A stretch of 64,000 bases of DNA from Austropuccinia psidii (lineage: Eukaryota; Basidiomycota; Pucciniomycetes; Pucciniales; Sphaerophragmiaceae), in NCBI GenBank assembly GCA_023105745.1, contig JALGQZ010000001.1:39766082-39830081 (forward strand), written 5' to 3'. Positions 1 through 11,322 of the stretch are shown here, piece after piece. Made by a program: the position numbers and the translations under genes. The notes under the pieces were generated by a model, which was not told the DNA's origin, searched no databases, and saw only the letters and a list, made by a program, of their open reading frames with translations. Numbering within the stretch: the first letter of the stretch is position 1; each line of letters starts with the position of its first letter.

Positions 1-1801
1 CAATTCATTTCGAAAGCTCATTTGTACCCTCAACAAGGACATTAACTTAATTGCTGAAACAACCATTTCCAAACAAATCAAGAAAAAGGTTTTTAATGAT
101 AAAGAACACATATATTTAACTTTATAAATTCACAAGCACCACAGTTCTCATTTTCTACTGACATTTGGTCTGGTCCAGGTGGAATGTTGTATATTACTCT
201 AACAGCTCATCACATATCAACTGATTGGAAACCATTCACTGAAACCATTGGATTTGTCAAGTTCACTGAAGCTCATACTGGGAAAAGCATATACAAAAAG
301 ATTGCTGATATGCTTATTGAATTATTTCTTGAACACTCTCAAAATCCAAGTGGATCAAAATGTGATGCAATTCAAATAGATACCTCCAATGATTCATCCT
401 CAGACACTGAAAGTGATTTATACAATTTTTCAAAAAAATTGTGCAGTTTGGATATCTAATAAATTGGTCATTAAATCATGGCAATAACCTTGGATAATGC
501 TTCATCAAATACAAAATTTATGGATCTAGCTGTTAAAAATGGCTTTCTGAAAGGTTTTGACTCACACATTTGATGTTTTGCACATATTCTTAATTCATCT
601 GAAAAGGATCCTTTAAAGGATATTGATGGATCAATTGATAAGCTTAAGAAGGTGGTTCATTTAATAATTCAATCAAATACCTCATGGGAACACTTCAAAT
701 GCATTTGTGAAAAAAATAAAGAGCTACAAAGACAGCCAATTACTGAAAATTCCACTAGATGGAGCTCAACATATTCAATTCTTTGTTCAGAATTGAAACA
801 GAAGAGCTCATTTCATGACTTTATTTATGAGTACAATAAGTCTCAAAAATCAAAGCAAAATACAAATCACTTTAACAGCTCAAGCAAAAAAGAGTTTAGT
901 AGTAAAAAACAGAAACCATTTCCCATGAAATTGAAATAGCTGACCTTAATCATGATATATGGCTTGTATGTCTCCCTAATTGATTATCTTTCTGAAATAA
1001 AAAACTCACTTCATTCCTTTATAAGTATCCAGGATGTAATTTTGGAAGATGACTGGACTTTTTTGAATCAAATATCTGAATTTCTAAAGGTCTTTTCCAC
1101 TGTAACCAATGAAGTTCAAGGTGATTCTTATCCTTCACTTGGGTTGGTAATTCCTTGGTACCAACTCCTCCTTGAAACATGCCAAAAAACAAAAAATGAA
1201 GTCTCAAGAGAATCCCAACTATTTGATGCAGCTGATCAAGTATATTCAAAGCTTGAAAGTTAATACAACATTAGATCAAATTACTGTGCTTTTGTGCCTG
1301 ATTCTTGACCCACAATTAAATATTACATGGTTTTCTCAGAATTAGCTTTTGCAAGAAGATGAGAGAAACAGTGATACTGAACCAATCAAACATCTCAGAG
1401 AATTATTTCCTGAATATGCAATCAACCTTTCACAAGATCATCAAGTTTCTGAAACAGCTTCAACAAATCCAAAGAAATTGCATCCTTTTTGAGAAAGAAT
1501 GTCCAAACATAAAAATTAAAAATAACAAAATTCTTGAATATTTGAAAACTGATTCACCAAATTATTCAATATCCATTCTTGAATGGTGGAAGAGCCATGA
1601 GAATAGGTTTCCAATATTTACCAAAATTGCAAGAGATTACCTTGGAATACCTGCAACCTCAGCACCTAGTGAACGTGTATTTTCTGAAGTTGGGAACGTG
1701 ATTACTAACAAATGCAAATCACTTTCATGTGATTCTGTGGAGGCAAATATGTGTTCAAAATCTTGGTTAAATAATGAGATTTATAAAATTATGCATTCTT
1801 G
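1..1801 (+). pseudogene. hAT-family transposase remnant
   Basis: Decayed DNA transposon gene running in from the left window edge. Conserved hAT pieces are readable in order: a central RNase H-like region (about 184-459, then 652-1263) and, at about 1600-1790, the hAT C-terminal dimerisation segment with the typical block FPIFTKIARDYLGIPATSAP followed by SERVFSEVG. The first three pieces share one frame but are separated by in-frame stops (near 457, 570, 937 and 1261), and the C-terminal piece (1359-1802) is in another frame, so at least one frameshift separates it. No terminal inverted repeat or 8-bp target duplication was recognised. In the family this protein cuts and pastes the element; this copy cannot encode a working enzyme. 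The assignment rests mainly on the C-terminal block. Confidence 0.82.
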
Positions 1802-3338
1802 ATTTGATAATCTTTAATAATTCCATTTTTTAATTTCACTTGTTAAATTTTTTTCTTTTCAAATCATGTCACAAAAAATTTAATCAATCCAAAAAATATG
1901 AGAATTAATATACTTTTTCTTATTATATTAGTCATTTTAGATGGATTGTATTAATCAGAATTTTATTCTTCAGAAAATCTCTTTATTACAGTTTAAGTAA
2001 TATAATCATTTGCTGTCAAAAACTCAAAATTCTATTTCTGAAATGAACAATCCTTTATGTTCAAATTCTATTTTTGAAATCAATAAATAACACAGATATT
2101 TTGACTTAATTGCCTCTTTTGGAAGATTATGATGGTGAATAATATTAATTTTTATGTAATTTGGTTTTCATAGTAGCAACCTAAATTTTTGTTAAGAAAG
2201 TTTTCATTTTGAATTTTTCATGACAATGACCATACCCTAATCTTGACTAATTTAATATTGTTTAATGATAATATTAAACATTTTCTATTATATGAACTAC
2301 ATATAGAATTATTATCTAAATATTCACATACAATATTTATTAATGTAAATGATAATATAAGAAAATACATATTGTTTTGGTAAAGAAATGTAAGTGACAT
2401 CTTTTTCAAAAATCATCCTCAGGAAATGAAGGTTTTTGAGTAATTTGTTAATTTTCTAGCCATATTTATTCCATTGTGGTTTTTCATAATTTTTTTTGGA
2501 AAGTTACTCTGAAACTTTCTTTAACAAAAACTTCCCATTTATGAATTTCCTCATTCTTTTTAAAAAATGAAGGATTCAATCTTGAGAATGAAAAACAGGA
2601 GGCTCATATTTTTGGGAAAATTCTTGGGTTGAATTATTGAAACAATGCCATAAATCACATTAATTGCATGAAAAATGCCATAAATAACATGAATGGAATC
2701 AAAAATTCCATAACTAACATAAATGGAATCAACAATTACATTAATTACATTGATGGAATTGAAAATGCATAAATAAAAGTAATGGAATTAGAAATCTAAT
2801 TTATGGAATGAAAGGAATTAAAAATACCATAAATCACATTTACAGTGCCATTTAGGGAATAAGAATTCCATTTATTTCATCAACAAGGGGCCCATATTTC
2901 TTATGTGTATTTAATAGTTTATGGAAAAAATACTTAAGGGCTGATGTCTTTTTACCAAAGGCCCGAAATTATTTAGAATCAATTCATGAGAAAATATTTA
3001 CTTAAATTATATATAAAGGAAAGTGTTTATGTAATTTTTTCTTTAATGATTCCCAAAAACATACTTCAAAATTAAGTATTTAATATTAAAAAAGTTGAGC
3101 ATTTGATTTAAAATATTCAAAGGTAGCTCAAATTTGATTCTTAATATTTTGTCAAGATGAAAATTCAATATTGAATATTTGATGACCCTGAAAGTTTAAC
3201 AAATTTTTGAAAAGCTATGCATTGTTGAAAATTGATATAATTGAAGGAAAAGTCTCATAATTGATTGATGAATTATTTGAAAGATAAAAAATGAAATAAT
3301 AAATAATGGAATAATCCATTATGAGTTAATTATCATAA
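1802..3338. other. AT-rich non-coding stretch
   Basis: No gene is supported. The sequence is very AT-rich with stops in all frames, and contains an imperfect repeat block listed separately. It may be non-coding flank of the hAT remnant or old LTR debris; neither can be shown by eye. Confidence 0.5.
2640..2890. repeat. Imperfect ~30-bp repeat cluster
   Basis: A unit of the type CATAAATNACATNAATGGAAT followed by an A-rich spacer recurs about seven to eight times with variation (for example near 2650, 2680, 2710, 2740, 2820 and 2860). The order is head to tail and the units are diverged, which suggests an old minisatellite. Confidence 0.6.
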
Positions 3339-4832
3339 TTTCACATGGGCTCTTGGGGAAAGCAAGAGTTGCTGGGCACTCAGTAATCACAGAAATCACT
3401 TGAAAGACTCCAAAGCAATAAAAAAAATAAAATGAAACAAAAGATTTCTCTAAGAAGGTATACAAGTACAAGATGAGATGCAATAATAGAAAAGAAGCCA
3501 AATGGCGAAAGAGCCAACCCAGTAAGTCCTCAATCACTGTTACAACCTGCCAGAGAAAGTAATGGAATTAGTAAAGGATATGACCACAAATATCCACTGA
3601 CACACAAAGAAAGAAAGGTGTTAAATGACTTAATTAATAAAATTTGTATTCATTTGAAGAAATGAAATAAAATAAAGATAATATATGATCAAAATATAAT
3701 AGCTAACTGGGGAAACCCCTCAGGGTTGACTTGAGTCTGTTATATATAAAACATTTAGAGCTTTACTCCTTCAGGCTGAAAGCTGGTCTGTATTGAATCC
3801 TTGAAGCTGTATTGATTGATTGATGGAATGTATACCTTGCCAAATTGGTAATTGAGCTTAGTTTAATGATCTTCCCAGGGTCTATAGCTAATATACAGGT
3901 CTTGATGAAACAATACTGTATTGAAATAAATTTAGGCTCCAAGGTGGATTGATCAAGAATTGACACTTGAAAATTGTTTTGGGCGTTCCTCTTTGATATC
4001 CCTTGAGAATGAAGTGCCAGTATTTCCTTGGAGGAATACTGTACAATTGAAATAACCAATGACTGCTTGTTTGCATGATTTAAAATTGAGGAAATACTTT
4101 CACTTGTTCCTTGATGAATCCTCTGAATGACATTATGGTATGTTAAAATATACTTCTTATATTGGCACCAGCAGATTACTGGTGGAAAAAGGTGCATAAG
4201 GGTGTATAACACAATTTATGGAACTTTTGGTTATTGAAGAGAAAATGTGACCAAAGGTCTTTTGAAAGGATTCCAGGAGGATAATGAGAGAAAATGAAGT
4301 TTGTGTGGCTTCAGGGCTTGCAGAGGTGTTTTTGACCAAAAACCAGCCTGAAAGTCTTTAAAACTGTGTTTTCACAAAGTGTGCAAAATGCCCAAAATGA
4401 AAAAGTGCATAAAATGTGCAAATCTTGAATTTAATCCCCAAATGGCCTCATACGGACATTTGGGTATATTCTCCATATTACATGGGAGAATGGACAATTA
4501 TGGATAATTGCACCAAAAGGTGCAAAATGTGCAAAATGAACAAAGCTGTATTTAAAGGTTAAAAGGCATGATATAGTCTTTTGGGCTGTATTTCCCCTGT
4601 TTAATGAGAAATTGCCAGAAGTTACTAAAGGCAGAATGTGGCCATGAATGGCCTGATGATGGTGAATGGGCCAGGTTGGCCCCAGATGATGCAATGGCCA
4701 ATAAAAGGCCAATAAAGTGCAAGTGGCCAATTCTGCCAAATCATGATGTATATGTCCAAATTTCCATAAATTGGATATGACATTGATATTCCATATAAAG
4801 TTCCAAGAGGTTGATTGTCCATGGGTGTGACA
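3339..4832 (-). mobile_element. D-type LTR, likely solo (H)
   Basis: The sequence from the block GGGCTCTTGGGGAAAG (about 3346) onward matches, in reverse orientation, the 3' end of the element D LTR and the copies at 5889-7306 and 53756-54706: the 'gctctt', 'ggcactcag', 'caacctgccag', 'ggaattagtaaagga' and 'tatccactga' blocks occur in the same order. The left end reads TTTCACA where an intact terminus is TGTCACA; a matching TGTGACA lies at 4826-4832. No target duplication was found at these limits, so the right end is approximate. The part 4380-4740 is rich in TGCA and GGCC motifs, shared with the 3' region of element D. No coding region is expected. Confidence 0.65.
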
Positions 4833-5369
4833 GAAATCCCCTTATTATTCAATCTCTCTATAAGTGAGCCATTCTTAACTGAGTTTAAGGCCACTTGTAA
4901 CTCAGAACAATTCCTGTCACAGTAACATGTATGTGTGGAAATCTGTAATATGTGGTTTCAAAGCACATATGGACACCAATACAGGTATTGTCTTTTTTTA
5001 ACTATGATAAAACTACCAGGGTAATATGTTTGACTCCATAAATGTGGAAAGAGGCTATCAACCTATTCCCACCTCACTTTGAGATCAAAGGAGGCTTTCA
5101 AACCTAGAAAAAAAACATCATCTTATTATCTCATTCTTCCTGGGCTATAATGTCTTACCCAGGAGTACCTCTAGAGGTATTCTATATATATTTTTTGAAT
5201 TATTATAATAAACTACTTTTTAATTAGGGCTCTTAGCGCTTTCAGAATACTCATAACCACTAATTCCAACTGATAGACCCCTTTCTTCTTATTCTTAATG
5301 TAATCATGGATTGGATCACACAGCTGTAGGTATATATTTTATCTTTATACTTTCAATTTATGGTTATCC
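4833..5369. other. Unassigned AT-rich stretch
   Basis: No open frame or recognisable motif. It may hold further LTR debris (a block near 5010-5110 resembles the variable middle of other copies), but I cannot place limits. Confidence 0.4.
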
Positions 5370-5883
5370 TGTCATATTTGTCTTTGAAACTCTTGATAAT
5401 ATTTCTATTCATCAAGGGTACTATTACCTTTCATATGAAATCTAATAATTAAACTTACTATTAATACAATGAATTAATTCATTTTTTAATTATTGTTTTC
5501 ACTTTTCATACACTAATAGTGACTATAGCAATATTCATTCAGTTTTTATTAGAATAAATTACAAAAGGTTTTCTTCATGAAACTTCTTAATAAGATAATT
5601 TGTAAGTATTTTACTTAAAAATTATCTTTTGCAATAGCAATAATTATAAACCCTTGAGGAAAACTACAAAATATATAAAAGACCTCAAGTTCTTAATAAA
5701 GAGCTCACCAATGCAGCTAAAATATGTTTAAAAGATTGGTAGAGTTTTTTGACACATTATTTGTAGAATTAAAGAATCAAAATTTGGATAAAAGCAATAA
5801 TCTACCAATTTATAGTCATCAGACTATTTTAAATAGTAATATTTTATCATCTGAATTATTTATGGTTAATTTGGAATATGTAA

Positions 5884-5888
5884 AGCAC
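5884..5888. repeat. Target-site duplication AGCAC (left)
   Basis: Identical to 7307-7311 and directly abutting both ends of solo LTR I; the duplication length of 5 bp is typical of Ty3/gypsy integration. Confidence 0.9.
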
Positions 5889-7306
5889 TGTCACAGGGGC
5901 TCTTATGAAAGTAAGAGTGGCCTGGCACTCAGGAATCAAGAACTCACTTGGAGGGCTCCAAAAGAATAAGGGAATAAAAGAATATATTTCTTAAAAGAAG
6001 AATAAAAGGGTAAGGACAAGTATGCCAAAAAATAAAATAAAAGGAAGCCAATGGCCAGGATAATAAGAAGCCAAAAGCCAAAGAGGAAACCAAATGAATC
6101 CTCAATTCACTGTTTCAACCTTCCAGAAAGAATAATGGAGTTAGTAAAGGATATGACCACCAATATCCACTGACAGGCAAAGAAGAAAAGGTGCAAATGA
6201 CTGACTTAAGATTATCAGTATTTACTTTAATAAGGTAAAAGAGAATAAGGATAAAAATAAATCCAATATATTAATTAACTGGGGAAAAAGTCCCCAGGTG
6301 ATGAAAGGTGGCCAGTATATGTGAAAAAGTGAGAGGCTGATCCTGGAAGGTGAATCACCAGGCTGTATTGTCTGAATTGGGTCAATACAGTTCTGTCAAT
6401 CTTGAGAATTGAACTGTGTTATTGAATTCCCACAGTGGAATATGAATTGGCCCAATTGGGCCAAGAACATACAGATATGATTGATTGCTGCCTGTATGGA
6501 CCAATTTGAGTCCTCCTTCAAAAATGGTGATGGATTTTGGGACCTTGATTTGGGATCATGGAATTGGGTCCTGAAAATGTCACCATTGGATTGCTGAGCA
6601 AAAATAGTGCATAATGGTATATAATACCATATATGCACCACTCCTGCATCCTTGAGTACAGGGTGCATGGAGGAATGGGAAATTTTCCCCTTGAGTTGAG
6701 GGGAAGAGTGGATTTGAGCTGAGCTGGTGGCCTCTGGGGGTTACCAGAGGCCATGGCTGAAAATGGGCCACAGGTGGTCCTTTGGGTTCTTGGCCAAAAT
6801 TGGTGGAGTTGGGTCCATGGTCAAAAACTGGCTCAGGTAAGCCCACTTGTGGTTCGGGACCCACCTGGCCTTGGGGCTAGTGGAATTCCCCCTTTGGCCC
6901 CTTTTAGCCTCATTGGATTAGGCCAGAAGGGGCCTAAAGGGCCCATGGACCGTGGGCTGTAGAGGCCATAGGGGGCTCAAAGGCCCCAAACCCCCCTGAT
7001 ATAAGGGGTTGGGCCAAGAGGCCTGATGGTGGCTAGAGGGTCCATAGACCCCTGGAAGACTGAGAGGACCTCCAGGCCCCAACCAAAGATAAAGGCCTGG
7101 GGGTTGGTGAGATGAAAGTTGGCCAGGGAGGCCAATGATGGTAGGATATGGCCAGGGGAAAAGGTGTTATGACCAAAAGGCCATAGAGCACCAGAGGGGG
7201 CCAGTTGGCCATAAAAGGTATGGTGTGACCAATTGGCCCCAACTTGGTTTCAGGCTGGGATTGATGCAGCACCAATTGAGGAGGGTCATTCTTTTTGGTT
7301 GTGACA
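5889..7306 (-). mobile_element. Solo LTR of the element D superfamily (I)
   Basis: A 1418-bp unit bounded by TGTCACA (5889-5895) and TGTGACA (7300-7306), flanked by the perfect 5-bp target duplication AGCAC (5884-5888 and 7307-7311). In reverse orientation it shares with the element D LTRs the blocks 'aggggctctt', 'cctggcactcag', 'caaccttccag', 'ttagtaaaggatatgaccacc' and 'taactggggaaaaa'. No gene and no internal region. It sits inside LTR J: the J sequence around 5880 continues without a gap at 7312. The segment 6850-7260 is unusually GC-rich for this window and full of GGCC. Confidence 0.92.
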
Positions 7307-8730
7307 AGCACTTAAGAATTATTTTTCAGCTAATAATTAGTGGTGGTATTGCTGATACAATTGAATTATAATGAACTGAATATTGGGAAAAACAGTAATA
7401 GCAGACTTCTTTTAAGTCAAAACAGGTCAAAAATGAATTCTATGGATAAAACTGAAAGATAAATTGTGTTAGAAACCTTTTAACTCATTTTAATTCATTA
7501 TTACATCACTTTTTGTCACATAAATCATCATGATTGATCAAGGAAGTTATTTAGAATAGCTATCAAACCATTTATGGTTAAGAATTAAAGGAGTTAATAC
7601 TTTGAATATTTTTATTTGAAAATGAGATTCCTTTCTCAAAGATATCAATGTTATTGGAAGTTTCATCACAGGTAGTATTTTCTGTGAATTTTTGAAAATT
7701 TAGTGTTTCACATGGAATCATAAAAAATGTGCTGTGAGTAAACCTTTGAATTTGAATTATGAAGTCATAATATCTTTGAGTTTTAGTATGGATCCTATTT
7801 TCCTTAGTTTATTCTTCAACATTCAGAAATATCCATTGATAATTTTATTTTGAATGAATCTTTGAATTTTAACCCCATTTTCCATTTAATGTAAGTAAAT
7901 AATATAATAAAAACTGGTTGCCATGAGGTAGGTTTATGGACCCTAGTCCCAAAAGGTTTTTACTTAATATTTTTTCCTTTATACAAGGAAAGAAATTAAA
8001 AATGGATTTGTTTCCAGGAGTAAGGGTTTCTAATTACCTGCTTTTCAGGTCAAAATGCCAGCCTTTTTGCTATTTTCTCATGATTGAAGGAGACTTAGCC
8101 TTAGTAAAAAGGTTTCAAAAGTTTTTTTAATTAATTAATTAGTAAATATCAGAAATTGAACAAGTATTTGGGAATTTCTACATCTTATATTAATCACAAA
8201 TAGGATTTCCCTGTCTCTATTTTGATTTCTTTGTCCCCTCAAGCTCTTCTCATGTCAAAAATAGCAATTCAATGTTCAAGACTGATATCCACTATTGGTG
8301 TATCAATCCTGTATGTACCAATACATTAGTTTCAAGCTCCATGGGAATGAATAAGACTATCATTAGTGTATTTTTAACAAAATAACCTTGAGAATACAAT
8401 TCTTTTGGTGTGAAAATGAAAAAAATATATTTAAATCTCTTTCAGTTGGTATTTATGATGGGGTATGGAAGCATTTTACATATTACCACCTCATAGAGTG
8501 GAATTAACTTATTCTCCCTACAAAGCTTCCCTAGGTGAGGTTTTGTGTTAAATCTAAATCTGGCCTTAAATCAGTTTCTTTACTTACTCACAAAGATGTT
8601 ATTAATATTTTTCTCTATGAAAAAAAATAATTCTAGATATATACATTACTTATGGATTCTTTAAATTGCAAAGTTTTTTTAAATTTTATGTGTCCTATTT
8701 GGATATGTATAATATACCCCAAGGCTCACA

Positions 8731-10513
8731 CATCCTTGAAATAATCACTTAAAAATTTATCTGATTTGAATTATATTTATTACTAAATACAATATCTTGA
8801 GGTATCAAACTACTGTGTAATTATTGTTCCATATTTAAAATTGAGAAAAGAATTGGGTAAGATTTTTATCTGTATCTGAATTATAGAACCAAGCCAAATA
8901 TTCTTATCATTTTTCATCCAATAGTTTTAACCTGGACAAAAGATAGCTTACATGAGGAGTGATAAATCCTTTTCTGTATCATAAATGTCTGAGTTACTGA
9001 GATTTGAAAATATGTTTCAAAACTACTTCTAGGGGTAAAGGGTATTCAAACTTCTCCCCACTCAGCTTTCCAAATCACAAAATTCCTCCTGTATATCAGC
9101 ATTCAGTTTCAGAAAATTTCTTCTCAAACAAGCATACAGTTTGTATTCAACCATAAATTCTGTCATTCCTTGCGCTTTCTGCATTCATTTAGCATATTTG
9201 TTTCAATAAAAACACAAATAAGGATGTATAATTCAGAAACCATAAATAATACTCAAAGTAAAAACTGGGTCTGTTTTCAGATCCAATTCTGATTCTTCTG
9301 GAAATTATCACATAATCCATCAATATTACTGTTTTTTAATGGTTTTATTATAGATTAAGAACCTTGAAAAATAGATCTTTGGTAAAAAATCATTCTCAAG
9401 CTTCTCCTTGAGTATTCTAATAGATAGCCTATTGGGAATTTTCATCATCATTTATTTCTGATACTTGAACTCTGAATGTTTCTGATGGTTCAAAGACTAT
9501 CTTCTGGAGAGAAAATGAAGGATTGGCTAAAACAGCCATGTCTGCTTTTTTATTGGAACTTTGTCTCTTGATGTTGTACTTTTAATATATAGTTGCCAAA
9601 GAAGCACTCAGGCAGGAAGAATTTGACAAGGTATTGACTTTCTTTCTCTTCAATCCCTAATCTGTTGGATGATCTGCTACCATGGATTTTTAGGAGGCAA
9701 TTTCTATTCTCAGAAACTGAGGAGGTGTATTTTGTACCTATGGCATAAAGTGAGAGAGAGCCTCATTTGCATACGTTCCTTAAAAAGGTTTTCACATAAT
9801 CAATAATGGGGGAATTACACCCCCCCCACAGCTTTTCATAATTGGCCTTTGGATTTTGGTCCTTCTGTTTCTGCTATAAATCATCACCTGAAATCATGAC
9901 TTGTCTAGTTTAGTCCCATCCTACACCTCTAAGTGAGCATAAAAACTCATAATTAGTGTCAATATGTTTGGTCTAACAAAAAAATCATTGATATGAAACA
10001 AAAACTAAGAGCAATTTTCAAAAATGCACATAATGAGTCTTCTTTATTTTCCAGAGGACGCAACTCAACATATTTTTCAAGAATCAGTTATTTATTATGG
10101 CCTCCAAATGTGTGAAGTGGCCCTTTTTGAGTGAGTCAGTATGTTTGTCTTAATTTGTCTTGATGAGGTTTCTACTCAAAAGCCTTGTTGTCCAGGGAAG
10201 ATTGAGTTGTTTTCATTTATAAGAGTGCTAGATCCATCATGTTTCTAGCTGATGATCCGCTGCGCAGAGAAAATTTAAAATTAACCAAAAAGTCGAAGCT
10301 CAGTCATGTTTCCCCTTTCTGCCGCAAAAAATACTACTTGCCCTCACGCTATTCGCTTGGAACGCCACAAGCGCGACTTTTTGCTTTTCACGCGCGCAGA
10401 GCAGCATGCACTTTAAAAAAACAAAAAAACCCTAATTCAAAAATAGAAATAGTGCTCAGTTTCATACACCTTGCACGTTAAAAAAATCCAACAATCTTCG
10501 AAGCAGCTTGGCC
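8731..10513. other. Upstream flank of DAD1
   Basis: No protein-coding gene is supported from 8731 to about 10240. The sequence is AT-rich, has a run of nine C at about 9820, and may contain unrecognised TE debris. From about 10240 the composition changes: CpG becomes frequent (10250-10500), as expected for the promoter and 5' leader of the host gene that follows. An 80-codon open frame at 10239-10481 is judged to be chance. Confidence 0.5.
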
Positions 10514-11322
10514 ATGGAATACGACGCTGAAGACAATTTGGGGCACCTCAAATCTGAGATGGAGCTGGAGGATGAGCACAGGAATTTCGACAACCAACGC
10601 CTGAAGTGGATAGCCGAGATATCGGAAGTACGTTATACCACCGAGCAAAATTATCCACATCTCCTTTGCCCTTCAAATTCACGGCAGATAGGCCTGATTG
10701 GATCATCGACAAAACGTTGTCGCTTCCTTTAAAAGCTTACATTACTAACTTCTGTTTGGTTATGCTTTCAGTCCATCGGAAGGCTCTATACCAATCTTAA
10801 TTCTTTGAACCGTAATATTGAGAGCGTCAACGTGGTTGGAAAACAATTTGAAAACGTGTATGATCTGTGGTCAAAGTTAAGTCTTTTGATTAAATCTTAT
10901 GATTTTTAACGCCATAAGCCATCAGGTGTGCAGCTAGCTGCCTTGACTGTGAACATGCCCTGTAAGGCCGAACGACGCGTTTGAAAAACTTGGCCGAAAG
11001 TTTACATGCAATCAAGAGTCAATGATAAAAGTTTTCTTTGAAAATATTTAGTTGACAGATAGATGCTTTGAAATCCAATCATTTTCTATTTTCACTTGAA
11101 TTCCACAATTGATCACATCAACCTCACAGATTCGAACAGGTCATTGGCGCTCAACCAGCAGCTGGCCATCCGAGCTCTAATGAACACTCTCAGCATGCTT
11201 TCGCAGCCCAATCACAACCAACTCTACACTCATCAACCTCATCCGCGGCGGCACTTGAGGCTTCAATTGAATTCCCTCATGCTCAACCGTCGCCTGGTGG
11301 CGAAACGACCAAACGGGGCTAA
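10514..11322 (+). CDS. DAD1: DASH/Dam1 complex subunit Dad1
   Basis: Host gene in three exons: 10514-10627, 10772-10875 and 11130-11322 (TAA at 11320), giving 136 residues. Introns: 10628-10771 (GTACGT...TTTCAG, branch-like CTAAC near 10745) and 10876-11129 (GTTAAG...CTCACAG, phase 2). Residues about 28-75 match the Dad1 core: two helices with NQRLKWIAEISESIG, then LNSLNRNIESVNVVG, KQFENVYDLWSKF. The tail after residue ~80 is Ser/Ala/Gln-rich and probably disordered. Dad1 is a small helical subunit of the fungal DASH ring, which couples kinetochores to spindle microtubules in the nucleus. The splice joining SK to FEQ restores the core exactly, supporting the model. The ATG at 10514 lies in a good context (GCCATGG). 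CpG content is much higher than in the surrounding TEs. This is the only host gene recognised. Confidence 0.85.

Larger units (their letters stand above)
5370..8730 (-). mobile_element. Solo LTR of the element C family (J), interrupted
   Basis: Read on the minus strand this is an old copy of the element C LTR. It starts at the right with a TGTGAGCCTTGGGG-like block (ending at 8730), passes the 'gatatccactat..gtgtacc' and 'cctaggtgagg' blocks, and ends at the left with the TGTCATATTTGTCT block (element C: TGTAAGATTCGACT on the same strand). Without the nested LTR (5889-7306 plus one duplication copy) it is about 1.94 kb, close to the 1924 bp of the element C LTRs. Flanks are TATCC (5365-5369) and CATCC (8731-8735), probably a 5-bp target duplication with one later change. 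There is no internal region, so it is a solo LTR left by LTR-LTR recombination. Confidence 0.8.

Noticed and set aside
3339..4832. A complete solo LTR with target duplication for H
   Set aside because: The left terminus is mutated and no matching 5-bp flanks were found, so only an LTR-derived fragment is claimed.
10239..10481. 80-codon open frame upstream of DAD1
   Set aside because: Basic, low-complexity translation with no recognisable motif; it lies in the presumed promoter and leader of DAD1.
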